Numbered from the stretch's first letter, positions 1 to 9,672 are shown. The stretch: DNA of 64,000 nt from Lentibacillus juripiscarius JCM 12147 (GCA_001311805.1 BBCA01000008.1:14277-78276); one strand, 5' to 3'. Notes: generated by a model not told the origin, from the letters alone. Translations and numbers: made by a program.

Positions 1-233
1 TGGGAGGCGCCAGGAATAATCGGAATGTCATTTCTCCCCGCTAATTGCACTAAATGGGCAGCATTGGCTGTAGCCTGTTCTTTTGTCACATTCCCATAAC
101 TGCTGACGATACCAACAAGCTCGATTTCAGGATCCAGCATGGTATACATAATTGCCAAGGAATCATCTATTCCAGGATCACAAAATAAAAGAATTTTTTC
201 GTGATGAAAATCCCCTCCTTCTATACTATACAT
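1..233 (-). CDS. Inosine-uridine type nucleoside hydrolase, N-terminal part (truncated by window edge)
   Basis: The reverse strand encodes the start of an IunH-family ribonucleoside hydrolase, a cytoplasmic enzyme that splits nucleosides into base and ribose. Visible are the metal-binding aspartate cluster CDPGIDDS near residue 17 and the following IVSSYGNVTKEQA segment, both family hallmarks. The rest lies outside the window. The ATG at 233 is in frame, but the best ribosome binding site (GGAGGGG, about 211-217) lies inside that reading, so the native start is probably just downstream and hidden by a one-base loss in the A run near 195. Family assignment is firm; the exact substrate cannot be told. 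Confidence 0.8.
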   Translation of the reverse strand, partial: MYSIEGGDFHHEKILLFCDPGIDDSLAIMYTMLDPEIELVGIVSSYGNVTKEQATANAAHLVQLAGRNDIPIIPGAS

Positions 234-526
234 ATTACAAGGTTCAAGAAGCATGCCTGAAACAGTGATGTGCAGTACGGTTTGTGTCAACACATTAATC
301 CGATAGTGAGGGAATAACCACCCATTTCGGTATGGGACAGTAAACCCGTGCCCTTTTTATATAGCGACAAAAAGCTGTACATTGGCGTTAAAAACTATTA
401 TTATAGACTATTAGGTTAATTTCTTCTACTGATTATTTTTCGTAAATTTGTAAGCGAATTCATTCAGTTATAGGGGGAACCTGGTCAAAGCTGAACATCA
501 CGAGATTTCATTCCAGGGGGATACAT

Positions 527-1911
527 ATGCTTAACATTCTTGAAAATATTAATTCCGTTCTTTGGGGAAAACCGAGTTTAGTTTTATTAGTGGGGACTGG
601 ATTATTTTTAACGCTTATTCTAAAGGGTTTACAATTTAAGAAATTGGGGTATGCGCTTAAATTAGCTTTCTCAAAAGACAAAGAGGCAGATGGTACAGAG
701 GGGGATGTCAGTAACTTTAAAGCCTTGATGACGTCACTTGCCGGAATGGTAGGCAATGGTAATATTGCTGGTGTCGCAACCGCCGTGACATTGGGAGGCC
801 CGGGAGCTATATTCTGGATGTGGATCGTAGGACTGGTTGGAATGGCAACGAATATGCAGAGGCATTACTTGCGATGAAATATCGAGTGAAGAATGCAGAG
901 GGGGAATATTCGAGCGGCCCGATGTATTATATCGAACGTGGAATAGGAAGAAAGTGGAGGCCTCTTGCTGTTGCATTTGCTTTTTCGGGGCATTTGCAGC
1001 ACTCGGAATCGGTAATAGTGTACAGTCAAATACTATTGCCGATGTGATGCAAAATAGTTTTAGCATCAATGGAATAACCACAGGAGTGATTCTTGTCATC
1101 CTGACCTCCTTGATTATTTTTGGGGGCTTGCAGCGGATTAGTTCTGTAGCCGGGGTGTTTGTACCGGTAATGGCGGTCTTCTATATTATTGCATCCCTTA
1201 TTATTCTTGGATTGAATTATGATAAAATTGTCCCCGCCTTTTCCTTGATATTTACATATGCGTTTCATCCACTCCCAGCGGTTGGTGGCTTTTCCGGTAT
1301 CGTTATATCAGAGGCTATCCGTAATGGTGTATCCAAAGGAATTTTCTCGAACGAAGCAGGGCTCGGCACCGTTGCATTAATTGCTGGTAACGCCAGGACA
1401 AGCCACCCGGTTAAACAAGCATTAGTTGCCATGACTGGTACATTTATCGTAACGATTATCGTTTGCACCATGACAGGTCTAGTCTTACTTGTCACAGGTT
1501 TTTGGGATACAACCGGGGGGATTACTATCTGGCGTAGCACACGATGCAAGCCTTGATGCAGGCGCCCTGACAAGTGCGGCATTTGGTTCCTCATTAGGTG
1601 ATATCGGTGAATATATGGTGTCCATTTCCGTTGTTTTCTTCGGGTTTTCGACCATTTTAGGCTGGTATGTTTATGGGTCGAAATGCTTTGAATACTTATT
1701 TGGTTTAGGTTATATGGGTATTTATCGTTTGATTTATGTTGGTGCTACATTCATTGGAACCATTGCCAAATTGACAACCGTCTGGGCGTTTGCTGACATG
1801 GCGAATGCATTGATGATGATACCAAACTTAATCGGCATTTTGCTTTTATATAAAGTGGTTGCCAATGAAACGAATGATTATTTTCATAACTTTTATGAAC
1901 AAGCTAAGTAG
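527..1911 (+). CDS. Sodium/alanine (AGCS family) symporter, three frameshifts
   Basis: Membrane carrier of the alanine/glycine:cation symporter family, importing alanine or glycine with Na+ or H+. The family segment GMVGNGNIAGVATAVTLGG is clear near residue 70, as are SKGIFSNEAGLGTV and many hydrophobic helices up to the end. ATG at 527 follows an AGGGGG site. The protein is continuous only across three frames: an A is missing near 850, a T run is one short at 981-985, and a G run is one long at 1515-1520. Reassembled length is about 460 residues, normal for the family. Likely a sequencing artefact rather than a pseudogene. Alanine dehydrogenase at 22380 could use the imported substrate. Confidence 0.85.
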
Positions 1912-1930
1912 ATTTGTTAAAGCGAATAGA

Positions 1931-1976
1931 AGCGAACGGATCGAACAGTGCCTGGCACTGTTCGCTTCTGTTCGCT
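1931..1976. repeat. Nested palindrome between convergent genes (terminator-like, copy 1)
   Basis: Inner perfect arms GAACAGTGCC (1943-1952) and GGCACTGTTC (1954-1963) sit inside outer arms AGCGAA (1931-1936) and TTCGCT (1971-1976), followed by a T run at 1981-1986. It lies between the convergent ends of the AGCS gene and the MFS gene, so it could terminate both. A near-identical copy lies at 3272-3320 on the other side of the MFS gene. Confidence 0.7.
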
Positions 1977-2015
1977 GCACTTTTTTAATAAAAGGATAGA
2001 TTCTTCCTAACCCCT

Positions 2016-3223
2016 TTACCTTTCCGCATGCCATTCCCTAACCTTCTTATCCGATGGCAGCAAGAATGTAACTATTCCAAGCAATGGCAATAACGAAATC
2101 GCAACCATGGTCGGTGTTAATCCGATTAAATCAATTAATGAACCCAGTGCAACGGAACCAATTGCTCCCATACCAAAAGCCAGTCCGACCGTTAATCCGG
2201 ACATGGTGCCAATCTTGCCCGGTATTAATTCCTGGGCATAAACAACGGTTACCGAAAAGCTCGACATGACGATGAGACCGAGTAATCCTAGTAGTATAAT
2301 CGCACCAATTGCACTTGCGTATGGCAAAATTAATGCTAGTGGTACCGCAGCCAGCAGCGAGAATAAAATGACATTTTTCTTACCAAAGCGATCTGCCAGC
2401 GGGCCGCCAAGAAAAGTTCCAATGGCGCCCATCAGTAAAAATGTAAAAATATAGAATTGCGACTCTGCGATGGACATTCCATAATTTTCAATCGCGTAAA
2501 AAGCGTAAAAGTTGGAAATGGCCTTGGCATACCATGTTCGGGCAAAAATAATAAATATAAGTACAATCAGCGCATTCCGTATTGCCCTAGACACATTTTT
2601 ATCGACTTTTTCCTTTTGCTCCGGTTGTTTCTTTTTAACGACTGTGGGAGTCATTGCTGCATACCACCTGGCAATGTAAATTAGAAAAATCACTGCCAGG
2701 CCAGCAACTGCCGTAAACCATATCACACCAAATTGTCCCAAAGGAACGAGGACTAAAGCGGTTATAACAGGTGCCAGTGCCTGACCGGAATTGCCACCTA
2801 CCTGATAAATAGATTGTGCAGTACCACGACGCGGACCTGCTGCGAGATAGGCCACACGGGACCCCTCAGGATGGAAAATCGCCGACCCCAATCCAATAAA
2901 CAGAACACTGACAAGGATGGTCCAGAAGTTAGGAGCAAATGCTAACCCGAATATCCCGACCATACTGCTTGCAAGCCCCAATGGCAAAGCAAAAGGCATT
3001 GGCCGTTTGTCGGTATACATCCCCACCACCGGCTGCATCACGGAAGCAACCATGTTCAATGTAAAAGTAATGAGACCAAGCTGTGTAAATGTTAAGCCCA
3101 ATGACTCTTCCAAAATCGGAAAAACGGCAGGAATAACAGCCTGGAGTGTATCGTTTAACATATGACATATGCCAATGATAAATAAAATGGAGTAAACCGT
3201 TTGATTATGTGTTTTGTTTTCAT
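2016..3223 (-). CDS. MFS transporter, fosmidomycin-resistance (Fsr) type
   Basis: Twelve-helix major facilitator of the fosmidomycin-resistance/YfnC group. The signature N-terminus CHMLNDTLQAVIPAVFPIL and the paired cytoplasmic loops DKRP and ADRFGKKN are present; length about 400 residues matches the family. The open frame starts at 3161, but conserved coding continues upstream (TVYSILFIIGICHML), reaching an ATG at 3223 if one A is added to the run near 3213; I take that as the true start. These proteins export small drugs in known cases, but the natural substrate is often unknown. The gene stands alone and is flanked on both sides by copies of the same nested palindrome. Confidence 0.8.
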
Positions 3224-3271
3224 GTTATTTGTTGCAGCAGCCATATTTCTCCTCTATTCCAGTCAGTTTAA

Positions 3272-3320
3272 AGCGAACGGTACCTTCGAACGGTGCCTGG
3301 CACTGTTCGGTGCGTTCGCT
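3272..3320. repeat. Nested palindrome upstream of MFS gene (copy 2)
   Basis: Outer arms AGCGAACG (3272-3279) and CGTTCGCT (3313-3320) enclose CGAACGGTGCC (3287-3297) and GGCACTGTTCG (3299-3309). The layout and sequence match copy 1 at 1931-1976. Here it lies upstream of the MFS gene rather than at a gene end, which argues for a dispersed repeat and not just a terminator. Confidence 0.7.
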
Positions 3321-3431
3321 AATTATACCATATAATAAAGGTAGAAAGCGTATATTAATAAAGAACCCCGAGAATGGGATGTCGGAGTTCTTTGAGCTAC
3401 GCCGCACAGAAGTTGCGGTGGCAAGTTTGGG

Positions 3432-3473
3432 AGTAATCCCCTTCCCTATGCCAATTCACAGGAGGGGATTACT
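3432..3473. terminator. Inverted repeat, possible terminator
   Basis: Perfect 11 bp stem AGTAATCCCCT (3432-3442) and AGGGGATTACT (3463-3473) around a 20-base loop. It lies downstream of the HMA-domain gene (reverse strand). There is no strong T run, so termination is only inferred. The rest of 3224-3557 holds the palindrome at 3272-3320 and no gene that I can support. Confidence 0.4.
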
Positions 3474-3557
3474 TCTTCATTCCGTTACTCAAAACTGGTA
3501 TACCAGAAACGCAGCTATACCAGAATCAATCCTTACTTCAGCTTTTCAATCCGGCCT

Positions 3558-3812
3558 TTACATACTTTTCCCGGACCGTTCTGCTGCGTCAAATCCGGTA
3601 TCTTGAATGACGCGAATGATTTCCGGGATCCCTGTCAGATGGCTCTCATAAGATCCCTGTCAGATGGCTCTCATAAGTCACCTCTCCATTTTCACCTTCC
3701 AAATGAACGCCGACATCCTTGACACCCGCATAGCAAAAACGGCCTTTTCAATCTTGGTTTTGCAGTCCGGACAATGCATGTCTTTGATGTCAAAGTATGC
3801 TGTTTCGCGCAT
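3558..3812 (-). CDS. CopZ-like heavy-metal-associated (HMA) protein, disrupted by a 25 bp duplication
   Basis: Small cytoplasmic metal-binding protein of the ferredoxin-like HMA fold. The copper-binding loop DMHCPDCKTKIEKAV lies at residues 10-24, and a later segment reads GVKDVGVHLEGENGEVTYES. An AAGGAGGTGAG site precedes the ATG at 3812. Two defects break the frame: a one-base loss near residue 28, and an exact 25 bp tandem duplication at 3627-3676 that repeats the ESHLTGI segment. Without them the protein would be about 75 residues ending GFDAAERSGKSM, a normal CopZ size. It sits next to ctaG and a copper-type repressor, so copper handling is the natural role. The gene is too broken to appear as a long open frame. 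Confidence 0.65.
3627..3676. repeat. Perfect 25 bp tandem duplication inside the HMA gene
   Basis: The 25-base unit starting GATCCCTGTCAGATGG occurs at 3627-3651 and again without change at 3652-3676. As 25 is not a multiple of three, it shifts the frame and creates a stop in the HMA gene. Confidence 0.9.
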
Positions 3813-3912
3813 CGTTTGGCTCACCTCCTTCCTTTTCGCATTACAGTTTATTTCCGTGCATTCCCGATTAGAACTTCAGAGACGACCCCGAAAGCTGCGA
3901 ATCAGAATCGTC

Positions 3913-4770
3913 TTAAGCTTCATCGTCCTTGTTCCCCAGGCGGCACGACATCACAATACTTGCTTTATGCACGCTAAGCATTAGTACGCCGGCAAATGCC
4001 TGTTCATATTCGGTATGGAACGGATATGGAAGCAGTCCACCAGCTGCAGCTGAATCTGTTTGACCCGATGTACAGAGCTGTGGTGTCCATTGGCTGCCGA
4101 ACGGATTCGCCATGCCACCGATGAGCGCATTTGCGATAAATATCAGACAGGCTGGCATAATAACTGCGCCGCTCAGCCATGCATAGTGTTTCATCTCCTG
4201 CCGCGGGAGACGTTCATCGGGGTCCGGCGAGGCAATCGGCATCCACATTGAAAAGGCTAGCACAATCAGCAGTATGGAGTAGATATTCTGAAGCAGTGGG
4301 TATTGTGCCAATAAATCGAGGACAAAAGGTAAGTGGTAAAACAGGAATAGTACTCCGAACATCAGAAGCGAGATTTTTGACGGGAAAAAGCGTCTGCCGT
4401 TATTGAATATAACCAGCACACGCATGTTACGAATTCGCCGGTACAGCCGGCCAGGAATTCCTAGCAGCATAAAGGGTGGTATGATAAAATAAACCAAGCT
4501 CATTTGCAGCATGTGCAGGCTGAAGGTAAGATGACTAGCAGCTGCCAGCGGACTTCCGGTAACAGCATACAAACTGACTAGCGCAAGAAAAAGAACACCG
4601 GCTTCCTGCGCGGCTCATCATGACTCCTGAAACGTCTGAACAAATACACATATAGAATCCCCACAAAAACAGCAAGCTAAGAGCGGGATATTCCACACAA
4701 GGAACTGTTCCAGGAATAACGCATCAGCCAAATGATCCCCCCTTTTTAAGTCATCCTGTGAAACAGACAT
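3913..4770 (-). CDS. ctaG: Cytochrome c oxidase assembly factor CtaG (caa3 type), one frameshift
   Basis: Polytopic membrane protein of the CtaG_caa3 family, needed for building the copper centre of caa3 oxidase in bacilli. After an N-terminal part LADALFLEQFLVWNIPLL and a charged loop, several helices follow (YAVTGSPLAAASHLTFS, HMLQMSLVYFIIPPFMLLG, SWMPIASPDPDERL region). Frame is lost near 4580 where a T or C is missing before LALVSLYAVTG. ATG at 4770 has an AAAGGG site; a GTG at 4785 and an ATG at 4815 are also in frame. It is divergent from the YcnK-type repressor, with the HMA chaperone gene just downstream, so the trio probably forms a copper-delivery unit for respiration. Confidence 0.8.
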
Positions 4771-4810
4771 AATTCCCTTTGTCACTTCCTCCCCATATAT
4801 ATGTTGAACT

Positions 4811-4911
4811 TTCACAAATCATTCACAATGCGTTCACACAAACGTCATTGAAAAACAGCCCAATCCCGGTTATGATGATGTTAAGAATTGTTTGAGAATG
4901 TTAGAAACAAT
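4811..4911. promoter_or_regulatory. Divergent control region between ctaG and ycnK
   Basis: Three direct TTCACA hexamers start at 4811, 4822 and 4833, exactly one helical turn apart. Further on there is an inverted repeat ATTGTTT (4887-4893) and AAACAAT (4905-4911), centred about 40 bases upstream of ycnK. Either could be the operator for the copper-responsive repressor. This is inferred from position and symmetry only. Confidence 0.4.
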
Positions 4912-4940
4912 CGTACATAGCATAGAGAGGGGATAATCGA

Positions 4941-5523
4941 TTGCTGCCTATTGAGCGTCAGCAAAAAATAAAGGAATTATTAAGTAAACATCACTACATG
5001 AAAATTTCCGATCTGAGTGAAGAGCTGGGCGTCTCCGAAATGACGATTCACCGTGATTTAAAACCGCTGATTAACGATGGTGCCGTACTAAAAACTTTCG
5101 GTGGAGTATCGATTGCCCAGGATGCGAATGAGCATACACCAGCTACGAAAGACTGTGTTTTTGCAGCCGTACAATCAATGACCGTCTCGCATATCGACTA
5201 ATTTTAACAAATAACCGAATCGAGACGGCATGCTGTGCACATTGTGGCCTTCTTCGTCACCGCCAGCTCGGGGATGAGGTGGTTCAAGCCATTTGTCCGG
5301 ACTTTTTCCGGCAGACAACCCTAAGTGCACAGCTGGCTTTTATGTAATGGATGCCTCCGTTGAAATCGGGTGCTGTCATCCGCAAGTATTAACATTTGAA
5401 CGGAGCAAGGATGCGGAGAAATTTGTTAAAGGCTTTGGCGGGACCATTTATCACTTTTCGGACGCCGAGGAAGCCATTTTCCAAAAATGAACGGGCACGG
5501 CGGCTGTTCGGGAAGTCATCACT
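4941..5523 (+). CDS. ycnK: YcnK-type copper-responsive DeoR/NosL repressor, frameshifted
   Basis: The first 60 residues form a DeoR helix-turn-helix (RQQKIKELLSKHHYMKISDL, VSEMTIHRDLKPL). The remainder resembles the copper-binding NosL-like domain, with CVFCSRTIND, TACCAHCGLL and CCHPQVLTFERS segments and the closing GGTIYHFSDAEEAIFQK. B. subtilis YcnK has this unusual DeoR plus NosL arrangement and represses copper uptake genes. Frameshifts: T run short at 5157-5161, T run short near 5338, and probably an A run short at 5483-5487; mending the last adds a tail MNGHGGCSGSHH ending at 5523, itself a plausible metal ligand. TTG at 4941 follows GAGAGGGG. It lies divergent to ctaG and upstream of the Sco1 gene. 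Confidence 0.75.
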
Positions 5524-5621
5524 GATGCAGCAGCTAGTTCAGACAGCTGGATTCAGGCAGGCCGGGGCACTGGCTTTTCAAAACAAAATAGCATCCGGGC
5601 CAATAAGAAAGGATGGATTAC

Positions 5622-6194
5622 ATGAGATTATTCAAGGTTCTGCCATTATTGCTCATTCTTTTCCTTGCTGCATGCGGGGAAGAAATTGAGACTAATATGT
5701 CAGAGGAAGTTAGCGATTTTGAATTTACCACCCAGGACAAGGAAACATTGTCGAATGAAGACCTGAAGGGAGAATGGTGGATAGCAGACTTTGTGTTTAC
5801 CAACTGTACAACAGTTTGTCCGCCTATGACCCGGAACATGGCAGAATTGCAGCAGAAAATGAAGGAAGAAAACCTGGATGCGCAGCTCGTTTCCTTCAGT
5901 GTGGACCCCGAGCGTGATACACCAAAAGCGTTAAAAGAATTCGCGCAAAATTTCCAGGCCGATTTCAGCAATTGGACTTTTTTGACCGGCTATGAGTTCC
6001 AGACGATTAAGGAGTTTTCGATTAAATCCTTTAAATCACTGCTGAAGAAACCACCGGAAGGGTCGGACCAGGTAACACACGGTACGAGTTTCTTTTTGAT
6101 TAATCCGGAAGGGAAAGTCATTAAACGCTATAGTGGTACCAAAACAGAAGAAATGCAGAACATTGTTGACGACTTGAAAATCGTCCTCAACTAA
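5622..6194 (+). CDS. Sco1/SenC family copper chaperone lipoprotein
   Basis: Membrane-anchored thiol and copper protein that delivers copper to the CuA site of cytochrome c oxidase (B. subtilis counterpart YpmQ/BsSco). It starts with a lipoprotein signal (LLLILFLAAC), followed by the thioredoxin-like domain with the CTTVCPP copper motif near residue 67 and the conserved metal-binding histidine in VTHGTSFFLI. The length of about 190 residues is normal and the frame is intact. ATG at 5622 has AAAGGA at good spacing; an ATG at 5613 lies in frame upstream and is less well placed. The next gene, a YtkA-like lipoprotein, follows within 25 bases and is likely cotranscribed. Confidence 0.9.
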   Translation: MRLFKVLPLLLILFLAACGEEIETNMSEEVSDFEFTTQDKETLSNEDLKGEWWIADFVFTNCTTVCPPMTRNMAELQQKMKEENLDAQLVSFSVDPERDTPKALKEFAQNFQADFSNWTFLTGYEFQTIKEFSIKSFKSLLKKPPEGSDQVTHGTSFFLINPEGKVIKRYSGTKTEEMQNIVDDLKIVLN

Positions 6195-6215
6195 CGACAA
6201 ATTGGGGGATTGAAA

Positions 6216-6984
6216 ATGAGAAAACGCATCTGGACTATTTTAGCTGTACTGGCCTTAGCTCTACTGGCAGCATGTGGCAGCGGCGACACGGAGCAGAATT
6301 CTGACAATGCGGAAGAGGAAATCAAAGAACTCAAAGTGGATTTCGAAGTACCGAAAACCGCCGAAGTGGATGAAACAGTGCAGCTGAAGGCCACCGTGAC
6401 GTACGGTGACGAAAAAGTAAAAGATGCAGAAGAAATGGAATTTGAGTACTGGGAAAAAGGCAATGAAGACAACAGTACCATGATCGAATCAACCAATAAT
6501 GAGGATGGAACATATACCGCCGAAGTATCCTTTGATAAGGATGGCGTATACGAAATGTACGCCCACACAACCGCCCGCGACATGCATACTATGCCGAAAA
6601 AGTCCATCACGATCGGTGACGGTGAAAGCAGCGAACAAGAAGACAAGAATGACGATGAAGGTCACGACCATGGCAATAATCAAGCAGAAGGATTCGGTAT
6701 GCATTTCGCCAAGCCTGACTCTATCAAGGCAGGAGAAGAAACTGATTTAACGGTTCATTTGCAAATGGCTGACAACCCGCTTGAAAAACGCCAATGTCCG
6801 TTTCGAAATTTGGAAGGATAGCTCGGACAAACATCAATACGTGGATGCCGAGGAAACAAAAGCAGGCGAATATAGTGCAGGTCACACATTCGATGAAACA
6901 GGTTCGTACAAAATGACGATCCACGTTAAAAACGACGACGGGCTGCATGAGCATCAGGAATTTAACCTGGAAGTGACTGAATAA
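6216..6984 (+). CDS. YtkA-like (FixH-type domain) lipoprotein, one frameshift
   Basis: Exported lipoprotein: signal LALALLAACGSG, then an acidic protein with two copies of a beta-sandwich YtkA/FixH-type domain. The first copy runs from about residue 30 (LKVDFEVPKTAEVDETVQL) and the second from about 165 (KAGEETDLTVHLQMADNPLE), separated by a Glu/His-rich linker. Frame breaks at 6784-6788 where an A run is one base too long. ATG at 6216 has GGGGGA six bases upstream. Such proteins are often near CtaG and Sco genes and are thought to help oxidase maturation or copper traffic outside the membrane; that role is inferred here from the neighbours. Confidence 0.7.
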
Positions 6985-7002
6985 TTATAAGTACTCGAAC
7001 AT

Positions 7003-7034
7003 AAAAGGGCTGTACCCCGTGTACAGCCCTTTTT
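7003..7034. terminator. Rho-independent terminator
   Basis: Stem AAAAGGGCTGTAC (7003-7015) and GTACAGCCCTTTTT (7021-7034) around five bases, between the convergent ends of the YtkA-like gene and mvaS. It can work in both directions. Confidence 0.9.
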
Positions 7035-7048
7035 CATGTCTGTGTTTG

Positions 7049-8222
7049 TCATTCACCTTTTCGGACGTATTGCCGCATGTCTTCTTTTACGCCGGACAGG
7101 CAAACTTTTGCAGGGTCACCCGCCGTATCTAGCGTGACACTCGATCCGTCCGTTGGTAGTGTCTCCTCAAATATTGCCTCATATTCTGACACACTCACTT
7201 CGGTCCGGGACTCGAGCAGCTGGTTGTGTTTGCCTAATGGCAGCTGCTCCTGGAAATTTGGCTGGAGCGTACCGGCAAAGAATTCGCCAACCGCACCTGA
7301 ACCATAGCTGAATAAACCAATCCGTGCTCCCGGCTGCAAATCTTCCTTATTTTCAAGCAGCGAAAGCAAGCTTAGATACAGGGAACCAGTGTAAATGTTG
7401 CCGACAATCCGGTTGTATTTGGCACTGACCTGATAATTGGCCATCAGCCGTTCTGAATCTTCGTCCGTACCCTCGTCCATCACCGCTTTTAACGCCTTTT
7501 TGCCCATTTTCGTGTACGGGAGATGGAACGTAATTGCTTCAAAGTCGGCCAGTTCCAGACCTGTTTTCACCTTGTACTGTTCCCATACATTTGCAAAGAA
7601 GGCAATGTATTGTTCATTTGAAAGCTTGCCGTCAACCAATGCCTTGTCCGAATGTATCGGCCGCCAAAAGTCCATAACCTCATCCGTCCTGTAGGCACTG
7701 TCCCCCTCCAGTGCCAGAATGTCCGGATCGGCACTGATCAGTAAAGCGACCGCTCCTGCCCCCTGTGTCGCCTCGCCCGAAGTTCCCAGTCCATAACGGG
7801 CAATATCTGAGCCAAGCACAAGGACTTTGCTTTCAGGGTTTAATGCAACGTGCCCTTTTGCCATCTGAATGCCGGCAGTTGCACCATAGCAAGCCTGCTT
7901 CAGTTCGATTGCCCGTGCATTCTCGTTCAACCCAAGCAAATGGTGAACATAAATGGCCCCGGATTTGGAATGGTCAATCCCTGATTCCGTTCCGAAAATA
8001 ACGAAATCGATTGCTTCTTTATCCTTTTCATCCAACATTTCCAGTGCCGCATTCGCCGCCATGGTGACTGCATCCTGCGTAATTGGAGCCACCGCCATTT
8101 TTTCCTGGCCGATGCCGATGGTAAATTTTTCTGGTTCGACATTGCGGCTGGATGCTAGTTTATTCATATCCACATATAAATGGGGGGGTATAAAACCCTA
8201 TCTTATCAATACCTATTTGCAA
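7049..8222 (-). CDS. mvaS: Hydroxymethylglutaryl-CoA synthase
   Basis: Condenses acetyl-CoA with acetoacetyl-CoA to HMG-CoA, the entry step of the mevalonate route to isoprenoids. All catalytic segments are seen: Glu in FGTESGID, the nucleophile Cys in KQACYGATAG, and His in TFHLPYTKMG. Size about 389 residues is typical for bacterial MvaS. The long frame begins only at 8173, but the conserved N-terminus QIGIDKIGFYTPHLYVD continues upstream to a TTG at 8222 with AAAGGAGA before it; the G run at 8182-8188 (C run in the gene) is one base too long. No other mevalonate gene is in the window. Confidence 0.9.
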
Positions 8223-8499
8223 CGTTATTCTCCTTTTCCGCTCGATTTTGCCTTCCCGTTATGCAGGTGGGATCGTACGTGACTTTCTTCATTAGAAAAC
8301 TCAGCTTGCCCTGTTTTTTTACCTGCCAATATAGTTTACCCAAAAATTATACACCAATCGTAATACATAATGCCATGAAAAACAACGCGAAGAAAATCGA
8401 ACATTCGTCACCACGACTGACAAATCAGGAGCGGACGGTAGCACACATTTTCCTGTTCCGGCATACAATGGGCAAGGAACACAAAAAGGAGGAGTCGTT

Positions 8500-9121
8500 A
8501 TGCCTGATTCTTTGCCAGTCCATATCGAACCATTCAAGGTCAGCGGAGGACCTGGCCAGCAAGTTGTTTATCCGCAAGTATGGGGGGATGGCGGATCCAT
8601 CGCTGCAGACGTTCATTAATCAGTCGATTGTGCGGGAAACACAAGGGCTTATCGATCAGCAAATCAGTGATATGGCTGACCCCATTGGCCAAATGGTTGG
8701 GGAATTTGAGATGAAGAACAACCAGCGGCAAATTTTGAGCTTGATGCTTTCCAACTATGCGATACACGAAATGGCTGCACACGGGATGACGTATCTCACT
8801 TCACTTACATTTGATCTGGAGACCGGAAAACGATGTCAGCTCAGCGATTTATTCAAGCCTGGGAGTGACTACACTAGCCGTATCTCAGACATGATCAAAC
8901 AGCAAATCAAGGAGCGCGGCATCCAAACTCTAGGCGAATTCACCGGCATCAAGCCTGATCAGCCTTTTTATATAGCAGACAAAACGCTTGTCATTTACTT
9001 CCAGTTGTATGAACTCACGCCATATGTATTCGGATTCCCGATATTCCCGCTTTCCGTTTATGAACTGCAGGATATCATCGACGAAAACGGGCCACTGAGC
9101 CGGATGGCAATCAACAATTAA
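8500..9121 (+). CDS. DUF3298/RsiV-C-like domain protein, one frameshift
   Basis: About 206 residues. The C-terminal half (LTFDLETGKRCQLSDLFKPG, KTLVIYFQLYELTPYVFGF, FPLSVYEL) matches the DUF3298 domain also found in the anti-sigma factor RsiV and in some sugar deacetylases; the N-terminal half resembles the companion DUF4163 region. No signal peptide or membrane helix is seen, so this is not a complete RsiV. ATG at 8500 has AAAGGAGG six bases upstream. The G run at 8582-8587 is one base too long and shifts the frame after VYPQVWG. A long in-frame extension to 8180 on the same strand is a shadow of the mvaS leader. Function unknown. Confidence 0.6.
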
Positions 9122-9176
9122 ATAAAGGGTAAATTCAAGGGGCCGCCCTGCCGATAAAGTTTATTTCGGACTGGTT

Positions 9177-9672
9177 TCAGCTTTTGTCACGGAAAAAAAT
9201 GAGGTCCGCATGCAGTTCCTCCCCGATGTCGAGGATGGCAAATGAATAATACGGCAGCGTCCGTTTATCGGTTGGCGAGCCCGGATTTATCAGCAGCTGC
9301 TTTTTGAAATACCGAACCAGCGGAATGTGAGAATGGCCAAAGACAATAATATCAGCGCTTTCTCCTGTAAATGCTTCGATTGCCCGCTTCTCTGTCGTTT
9401 TTTCTTCCCGTGACCATGAACCACACCAATTTGTAGCCGTTAATGGTGATGGTCTCCCTGGCATTAAGATGCTCTTGTAACGCTGTGTCATCCACATTGC
9501 CGTACACGCCTGTCACCTTTCCGTATTGGGATAGCTCCTCATAAACATCCATCGTTTTCCAGTCACCTGCGTGGATGATTTGATCAGCTTTCGCGAGCTC
9601 ATTGGTAAGCCGCTCCGGCAGCTGTTTGGCTTTATCCGGCATATGCGTGTCGGCGGTTATTACAATTCGCAA
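9177..9672 (-). CDS. YfcE/YsnB-type metallophosphoesterase, frameshifted
   Basis: Small calcineurin-like phosphodiesterase of the MJ0936/YfcE family, acting on phosphodiesters with a two-metal site. Ordered motifs: TADTHMPD, HAGDW, GVYGNVDD, a His-Gly region near 9410, FGHSHIPL and NPGSPTDKR. These give all expected metal ligands. The frame breaks between 9400 and 9430, where one or two single-base changes separate the GNVD half from the GHSH half. TTG at 9672 has AAAGGAGG nine bases upstream. About 165 residues after repair, normal for the family. It follows the membrane protein gene at 9721 on the same strand. Confidence 0.8.

Noticed and set aside
234..526. Glycine riboswitch before the alanine/glycine carrier
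   Set aside because: The conserved glycine aptamer segments are not present; only AT-rich sequence is seen.
3214..3606. 130-residue forward frame after the MFS gene
   Set aside because: Spans a palindrome, a hairpin and the antisense end of the HMA gene; not protein-like.
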